Positions 57,500 through 64,000 of a stretch of DNA of 64,000 nt are shown here, piece after piece. How positions within the stretch are numbered: position 1 is the first letter of the stretch; each line of letters begins with the position of its first letter. The position numbers were made by a program, and so were the translations under genes. The notes beneath the pieces are model-generated. The model ran no database searches and was not told the origin of the DNA. It saw nothing but the letters and a program-made list of their open reading frames with translations. This stretch comes from Tillandsia leiboldiana (lineage: Eukaryota; Streptophyta; Magnoliopsida; Poales; Bromeliaceae). Location: NCBI GenBank assembly GCA_029204045.2, contig CM055082.1, positions 995,315-1,059,314 of the forward strand. Direction: 5' to 3'.

Positions 57500-60400
57500 T
57501 CAAGGATTTTCGAACATTTGACAAGCCTGAGGCATGTTCTTCCAAGGGAAGGCACCGATAGAAGCAGGCATGTTACAAAAGTCTTCACCTAAAAGTGCCG
57601 CTATTACCTCGTTGACATCATTATCTTCTCTTGCAATTTCAGAACTTCCATGAAACCAGTCAGAGTCAAGCAATCCGTCTGGCATTAAGAAATCAGGGCG
57701 AGATAGGATTTCTTGTTCGCTTGACTGCGGCCCTGGAATTTGCCCACCAGAAGCAAAGATAGAATTCGATCCTGTGGAAGTTTTAGTAATGTGAATTTCA
57801 AGTTATGCATCTAAAATAAAGAGCTTCGGGAGAAATGCTTGCGAAGTAGAGCTGTTTGAAGGACTAATTGCTTTACATTGAAAACCCTGTCAAACAGCCT
57901 TGCGCTGCAGCTAGGAGCAGAAGATACAAAGTAGAACTTCCCGCTTTTGGAGAACCCAGAAACTTTCTGGCCTAGCTAGAGCTTCTACAGAACTCTTTGG
58001 AAAAAGCACTAACAGCAACAACTTCCCACGACAACAAAAGCAGAAACTTCAAGTTAGAGTATGTGCTTTTGGGGGTCCAAAAAGTTCGTTTCAGCTTCTG
58101 ACCACAACAAAAGGTCCAAATTTTTTCTATTTGACTGATGCTAGACTGCCCCACTTCTTGGAACAGAGAAGCTTCAACATAAGCCAGAGCCAGACACACA
58201 AAGCGAGATTATTATATAAAGTAGTTCAGATGCTCACCAAAAGGCATGTTCGGGGGTGGAAGTTCATCAAGCGGGCTGCCGCAAACAGGAGGCATGCACT
58301 CATTTAAAGCAGAAGCAGGAGAATTACTCCACGGAGAAGCCATTTCATTATAACCTACCAACTGTTGCTTGTAGACATTAAGCTCAGAAGCTTCTGCCAA
58401 GTCATTGGCTGTCAAAACTGAAGAACCGGAACTATTTGGGCATGGCTGATTTTCCAAGCCGTTTACAGCCGGTGATATGTTAATAAGGGATTCTAAAAGG
58501 CCGTTATTTTGCATAGGGGAAAAATTATTATTTTGCACCGATTGAATTGTAGCAGGAGATTGCAGATAAGTATCAACTGATTTATCTAACCAAGGATTAT
58601 CCGTGGTAAAATCAGTCTCAGAATATTGGAGTGAAGGGAGCTCCAACTTCACAGCCCCTTGAAGGGGCTTAGAAGCAGAGGAGAAGCCATTCAAAACGGA
58701 ATGGCCGTCACCAAAAGCACTTACTAGAGGCGCTTCTGGGTTCTTACTGCCAGGGTCAGGATCATAAGAATAACTGGAGAGTTGCCCAACCACGGGAAGA
58801 CCGGTGGGAAGAGAGACCGTTTCATCAATCCGCCCTGTGTGGTTCATTGAACTCGTGAAGCAACGACTTTGTACCCCCCCCAAACTCTGAATAAGCATGC
58901 CAGGGAGAGAAAAATTAGGGTTTGGAGGTGTTAGGTAGGGTAAGACAACTGGGTTGGAATCTAAATTCTCGAAGACAATATGAGGCAACTCGGCTCTGTT
59001 TCCGTGGAAAATGTTGTTTGGCCGTTCAGGGAAACTGTTGCCAAAGCTGGAAGCAGTGTGGGGTTGCAGATTTTCGTTTGGTACTTGAACAGTGATATTC
59101 TCTGGGTAAATGGGTAACCCCATTCGCTGGCGCTTCTTTATCCGGGTGTTCCAATAGTTCTTTATCTCGTTATCCGTCCGCCCTGGTAACTGAAGAAAAA
59201 AGTATATTTGAGTTTAATTCTGTAAAATTTAAACAACCTCATCAGGGTTGTACAAAATAATCCTCTTTCCGGTATATTGCATCGCAGGTTCCAAACCTCG
59301 TCCCCAGAATTTGCATTTGGTTCTACTCTTTAGCTTCCTGTTATGTTCCTCTTTTTTTTTTTCCCTTATACTGGATAGAATACCACATAATCACCATATG
59401 AGAAGTCAAAAGCCACTTACATGGGAGTCATGTGGTGATTGTGTGCATATATCCCGACTTGGACGAAATAAATGGAATTGCTACAAATAGCAAAGGCTAG
59501 GAACTCAAATCCAAAAATTTTAAGGCGAGGGACAAAACTAAAGCTATGATTAGAGGTTGAGGAGCCCTAGTGTGATTTTCTCATCCTCTGTCACTATAGC
59601 CTAAAAAAACCAAATAAAAGGAAATTGCATAAAACAATTGTTCGAAGGAAGAAAGCAGGATAGATCTTCACACAAGATCGAGACATTTGTTGAAGCAAGA
59701 AATCACTTCTCTTTAACTAAGATATACAAGTAACAGAGATGTCTAGAGCTTTTAAGAAGCCAAACAAGTGCGCCAGATATCCAATCAGCTAAAACCCAAT
59801 TTTAAAGAAATATACTTTTTTGCGTCTATTGATATTCTCCACGTACCAAAAATATTGTTATTCCTTTTGCAGAATTATCTTTCACTTTATGAAATGTACT
59901 TTGTTCTTTACAGATGGAGTATCCAAACTTCATCCTTAGATACCACAGAAGTTAACCATCAAGAGCATGAGCAAACAGTGCGAGTACGCATAATACACCT
60001 TTTCATAATTATATTAAAATAAAGTTACTAGTGTAGTAAATGACTAAAAATGAAACAAAACCATTTGCATATCACCTTAGGAACAAGAAGAAACAGAAGC
60101 TATTATATAAATCAAAAGAACTAATTAGACTAGAAACTGGTAAAATAGATTCACAGGCAAAGGAGGACTTGAAATTTATTATACAATGAGGATTCTTTTG
60201 TACTAAAAACAGCTTTCATATGGCAATATATGCATCAGAACGAATTCATGATCAAGTACAGACTCTGAGGAGGAAGAATCAATATATATTAAGAAGGCTA
60301 GAAGATAAAGTGAGAATTGTTCAGTTTATACTACTAAGGTTTATGACAACATTACAGACATAAGTGCTGCAACAAAAAAGCATAGGCTAAAACGAAACCA

Positions 60401-61175
60401 AGAAAAAAGAAGGTCAAAAATGCATAGAACTCATCTCAACTGTATTGCATTTCATTGAGTAAAATATTTCAACCTTGCACCCTACTCTTTCAATACTTGT
60501 TGAGAACAGAAACTCGCATTAAGTTCTGCTATAACTTGATGCTTGCCGTTTAAAACCAAAAAAGAAGAAGAAGAAGTTACAGAATATCCCATTAAGTAAC
60601 AGAACATTCCATGATATTACAGAATATATCATTAAAAAGGTTCCAAATACCATCTAGTTTTGATTGAGAGGTGGTTAAATCAAACATAGCGAAAGGTTAA
60701 GTAATAAAACATTTATAAAGTTTGTGTACCCATTTCAAAATGCGCTGTTGTAAGGCATCACTATGTTATATAAGGTTGCAGTACATAGGACAAAATATTT
60801 ACTTACACGACTAGCCATTTTAGCCCATTTGTTCCCCATCGTAGAGTGCAGATGAATGATCGTATCCTCCTCCTGTTGAGAGATGGCACCTTTCTTCAAG
60901 TTCGGCCTCAGATGATTAGCCCATCGGAGACGGCAGCTCTTACCGCACCGCGACAGGCCCGAATTCTTTTGAACAGCATTCCAGTTCCCCTCGCCGTGCT
61001 TCTTAACGTAGTTGATGAGAATGGCATCTTCAGCAGAAGTCCAAGGTCCCTTCTTTAAAACAGGGGTTCCTCCATTAGCCGATCCGCCGCTACTACTACC
61101 TTCATCAACGGATGGTGAATCAATCTGATCCTTTGGTATGATTGTAGTTTCAGTTCCCTTTTTTGCATTAGTCAT
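57500..61175 (-). CDS. GAMYB: GAMYB-type R2R3-MYB transcription factor
   Basis: Three coding exons on the minus strand: 61175-60807, 59189-58238 and 57771-57500; 530 residues. The start MTNAKKG lies just after a leader-intron acceptor-like CAG at about 61186. The R2 repeat (LKKGPWTSAEDAILINYVKK to RLRWANHLRP) and R3 repeat (NLKKGAISQQEEDTIIHLHS to LPGRTDNEIKNYWNTRIKKR) have the regular Trp/Phe spacing. After the MYB domain comes RQRMGLPIYP, a GAMYB subgroup mark. The long Ser/Pro/Asn-rich region carries the miR159-complementary segment (VKLELPSLQ). The C-terminal end, DVNEVIAALLGEDFCNMPAS followed by FPWKNMPQACQMF, is also typical. GAMYBs activate gibberellin-responsive genes in aleurone and anthers. 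Expected regulation is cleavage by miR159. Intron 2 contains a MITE-like block. Confidence 0.95.
57810..58200. mobile_element. MITE-like block in GAMYB intron 2
   Basis: AGAAGC/GCTTCT-rich sequence filling most of the intron: GTAGAGCTGTTTGAAGG, GGCCTAGCTAGAGCTTCTAC, AAAGCAGAAACTTC and TTTCAGCTTCTGACC. The motif GGCC(N)AGCTAGAGCTTC also occurs at the end of the element in intron 4 of the DUF3007-like gene. It may be two nested copies. Borders are uncertain. Confidence 0.4.
58626..58646 (-). promoter_or_regulatory. miR159 target site in GAMYB mRNA
   Basis: The transcript reads TGGAGCTCCCTTCACTCCAAT. Compared with miR159 as I remember it (UUUGGAUUGAAGGGAGCUCUA), the pairing is complete across the centre (positions 8-19). 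The differences are at positions 1, 7 and 20, and those at 7 and 20 change bases without breaking the core. It encodes LELPSLQ, the position at which GAMYB mRNAs are cleaved. Confidence 0.92.
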
Positions 61176-61765
61176 TAGTCCAAACCTGATTACAAGGATA
61201 GGTAAGAAAACACAAAGAGCATCTAAATCTATTATATATAATGCTAAGACTTCGGAGCAAAACAATGAAGCTACCCTCAATCATTAGCAAATGAGCAAAA
61301 TTGAATTTTTTAAATTGAAAATATTATCATGAGAATATATTCACCAATTTGTACATATTCTAAACATTATGTCAACTGTGTTTAAGTATATTTGATCGTA
61401 AAAACTCCTCACCACCCTATAACAAGATTATATACAAATAAATAAAAAAAAATAAAAAAAAAAAGCAGCAAAGATAAGTTTATCTGACCTTTCTCTGTGT
61501 GGATGGTTCATTAATTATCTATCATGATCACACTGAATTTTATCTCTTTATTTCTGAAGCAATCTATCCAATCCAATCCTTTCATATTTAATCTCTATCA
61601 AATTTTTATGACTATCCCCTATTAGGCCTCTCTAAAGATACAATTTTTTTCTGAACTTTCACCACTTCAGCGGTTTAATTAATGCAAAATTTTGAGAAAA
61701 ATAAAGCCTCAACCCTTGCTTATATATGGACAAAGAATGAAACACATAAAAAGTTATCATTTTCT

Positions 61766-61799
<34 letters not shown>

Positions 61800-64000
61800 A
61801 TAATAACAAATCCAAGTACATGATGAAATCATTAATACAATTCAAACCCAAAGCAAAAAATGGATAGATCTTAAATTCTGTTGAATCCATTGCATTTAAA
61901 ACCCAGCAAACAGAGTAAGAATCCAAAACTAGTAACTGCTTTTTGGGGGGGTGGGTGTGGGGAATTTCCTTCCAAAACTCCCACCATTCATAAAAATCAG
62001 AAAGGAATCGATAAGATGCGACGAAGAAAACTTAAAAATGAGTTCTTAAAAGAAGTCTCATTATATGGCAAAACTCCAAGGCAAGTGTAATATAAATCAA
62101 CTTTAAAGCGAAAAATAGGAAAGGAAACAAAAACTCAATGGAAACGATGTATAGATTTTAAATATCTCTCAAATCCAATACAAATAAACCCAGGAATCAG
62201 CATAAAAGTCCAAAACTAGTAACTGCTTTAGTAAAAGTTCAACTTTTTTTCTCTATAAACACAATTACTACTAAACTTTAAATCAACTGTGGAGCCAAAA
62301 TATAGTAAGAAATCTAAAACTCAATGGAACCCATTAACACAACTTAAGAACGAGCACATAAATGAGGTCGCTTTATATGGCAACAACACTAGAAAAGTCC
62401 AAACCAAATTAAAGCCAAAAATTATAGTTAGTAAAAAAAAAAAAAAAAAAAAAAAAAAACCCTAAAACTCAATGGAAACCATGGATAGATCCTAAATACT
62501 CTCAACCCATACACATTTAAACCAGGAATCGGAGATAGCGCACAAAATTAGCAACTACAACTAGTAAAAATTTAACTTTTTCACTTCCAAACTCCATCTA
62601 TAAACCTCAAAATCGAAACTTTGAAGCCAATCACCTCGAATCAAACCGATTGGGGGCGCGATCGAACTCTCTGGGAAGCAATAAATCGACGTGGATCAGA
62701 GAGACCAAGGGATCTGCCTCATCCCCTCCTCCCCCTCGAACGAGCTCCGCGAAATGGAGAAGCGAATGTAGAGAGAGAGAGAGAGAGAGAGAGGGAGAAA
62801 GAGAGAGAGAGAGAGAAAAGGGGGTCGGGGTGTGATGTAGAAAAGGGGCGAGTAAAAATAGTTGCTGTGAAAAGCTAAGTTTTTTTTTTTTTTTCGAAAG
62901 CAATTCTAGATTTTTTTTTTTCTCTTTTGAGAGAGATTTATGATTATCAACTACAGAGTATATATATATATATAAATGAGGGGAGAGATGAAGATTTTTT
63001 TAAAAAAAATAATAGATATTTTATTGGGGAGATAGAGAAACAGATGCCTTTTCTCTCTCTCTTTATCATTTTCTATTTATTCAAATTTCAAAATTTTAAA
63101 AATTAATCTGTTTGTTATGCTCATTTTCAGAGTTGGACCATTTGGACATTTTGAAATTCAAATATTCATACACATTTAGTCGAAATATTTGATTTATTTT
63201 GAATGGCGCCTCAAAAAAAAAAAAAAAAAAATTAAATGAATGTACAAAACTGTAGTACATTGCTCCTGCTCAAAGCTTAGATATCACAAATGTACCATAA
63301 AATTGAAAAGGATTGAAATATATGATTGGATGAAATTGTACCATGCACTTAATTAATCACACTTAGACACAATCGGATTTGGGTTTAAATTAAGGAACAA
63401 CTAAACGCGCGTAAATAATTTTAACCTAATGACTATAAAACACTCAAATCTACCCAATTTTATTACTAAATTCGGAACAATGAAATTCAATTTAGCATGT
63501 ATTTACCACATATGGATACTTAGTAAGTTGTTTGTGAGTAATACAAAGACTCAACGTGATTTAAATGAGCGAGATCGAGTTATGTAGTAATGTAAATAAA
63601 TCGAGTTTAAGTTAGTTTAGCTTGATCGCAATTTTACTAGCGAGTCGCGAATAAGATCTTTAATCTTGTAAATCATATTGCTGAGTTGGTGAACGTTTTT
63701 TGTATGATTTTTTCTGCCCAAATCATATTTTGTGCTCTTATCTAATCCAGTGCTGGTTCTTTTATGCCAAGATCTAAATTTCTTAGCTTTAGCTTTAAAC
63801 CACCCCTCATTTAATAATGAATCTCTACTATTGCAATTTAGTCTCTGCTATTTTACTTATATAAAATAAATATATTTTTTCCGTATAAAATAACTTTTGG
63901 AATTCTTTTTCGAATACAATAAGCTAAAGGAACTTTAATTTGAATTTTTTTACTTTTGAAATCTCTTGAATCTTATTTTGAAATTTTTAAATTTATTAAT
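61176..64000. other. GAMYB upstream region and AT-rich spacer
   Basis: Contains the likely leader intron(s). A CT-rich leader appears on the minus strand at about 62640-62880, including a (GA)n/(CT)n microsatellite at about 62770-62816. A-runs lie at 61769-61797, 62434-62459 and 63213-63231. Within 61860-62560 there are diverged direct repeats (CCAAAACTAGTAACTGCTTT at about 61923 and 62210; AACTCAATGGAA(A/C)CCAT-type phrases at several places). Beyond 62950 it is AT-rich with no gene seen. Confidence 0.5.

Noticed and set aside
62621..62903. ORFs with Arg-Glu or Ser-Leu repeats upstream of GAMYB
   Set aside because: They are translations of a (GA)n microsatellite in the probable GAMYB leader.
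1..64000. CRISPR arrays, bacterial operons, phage, or integrated virus genes
   Set aside because: No spaced palindromic direct repeats with unique spacers, no prokaryotic gene arrangement, and no viral or complete retrotransposon pol motifs were seen.

Overview
The window is nuclear DNA of a flowering plant. It has spliced genes with GT-AG introns, plant-only families (MIZ1/DUF617, PPR, PORR, CDPK, SIP aquaporin, SUVH, GAMYB), a nuclear tRNA-Asn, many microsatellites and small inverted-repeat elements, and no bacterial operon structure. Very GC-rich first coding exons (MIZ1-like, CDPK, calmodulin) next to AT-rich introns and spacers suggest a monocot. That is inference; the species cannot be named from the sequence alone.

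Layout. 1-8.1 kb: a MIZ1-like single-exon gene, an inverted-repeat element, a mitochondrial-type PPR gene, then repeats with a well-bounded MITE. 8.1-17.8 kb: dihydropyrimidinase (13 exons) and a calcium-dependent protein kinase (8 exons). 17.8-23.2 kb: an AT-rich gene desert holding one tRNA-Asn(GUU) and an odd tandem array directly behind it. 23.2-28.0 kb: calmodulin (+) converging with a SIP2-type aquaporin (-). 29.2-38.7 kb: mitochondrial-type ribosomal protein bL36 (+), a PORR protein (-), a plastid-type DUF3007-like membrane protein (+) and TIM8 (+). 38.7-42 kb: AT-rich, microsatellite-dense spacer. 42-44.2 kb: a SUVH histone H3K9 methyltransferase with an uninterrupted coding region. 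46.9-51.5 kb: an ERV46/ERGIC3 cargo receptor with 13 exons. 53-55.8 kb: an acidic membrane-anchored protein of unknown function. 57.5-61.2 kb: a GAMYB R2R3-MYB (-) with a miR159 target site.

Functionally this is an ordinary set of unlinked plant genes. Three loci relate to calcium signalling or histone/transcriptional control (CDPK, calmodulin, SUVH). Four encode predicted organelle proteins (PPR, bL36m, PORR, TIM8). There is no sign of a cluster or operon. Exon structures were worked out by hand from splice consensus, reading-frame continuity and remembered family sequences; all multi-exon models close in frame.

I did not find a new biological system. The most interesting items are: the tRNA-Asn whose 3' part is embedded, partly inverted, in the tandem array behind it; an internal duplication in the dihydropyrimidinase gene that copied the end of an exon and then lost its splice sites; a GC-AG intron in the same gene; a related-looking group of short elements in introns of five genes; and a MITE flanked by a 12-bp direct repeat.
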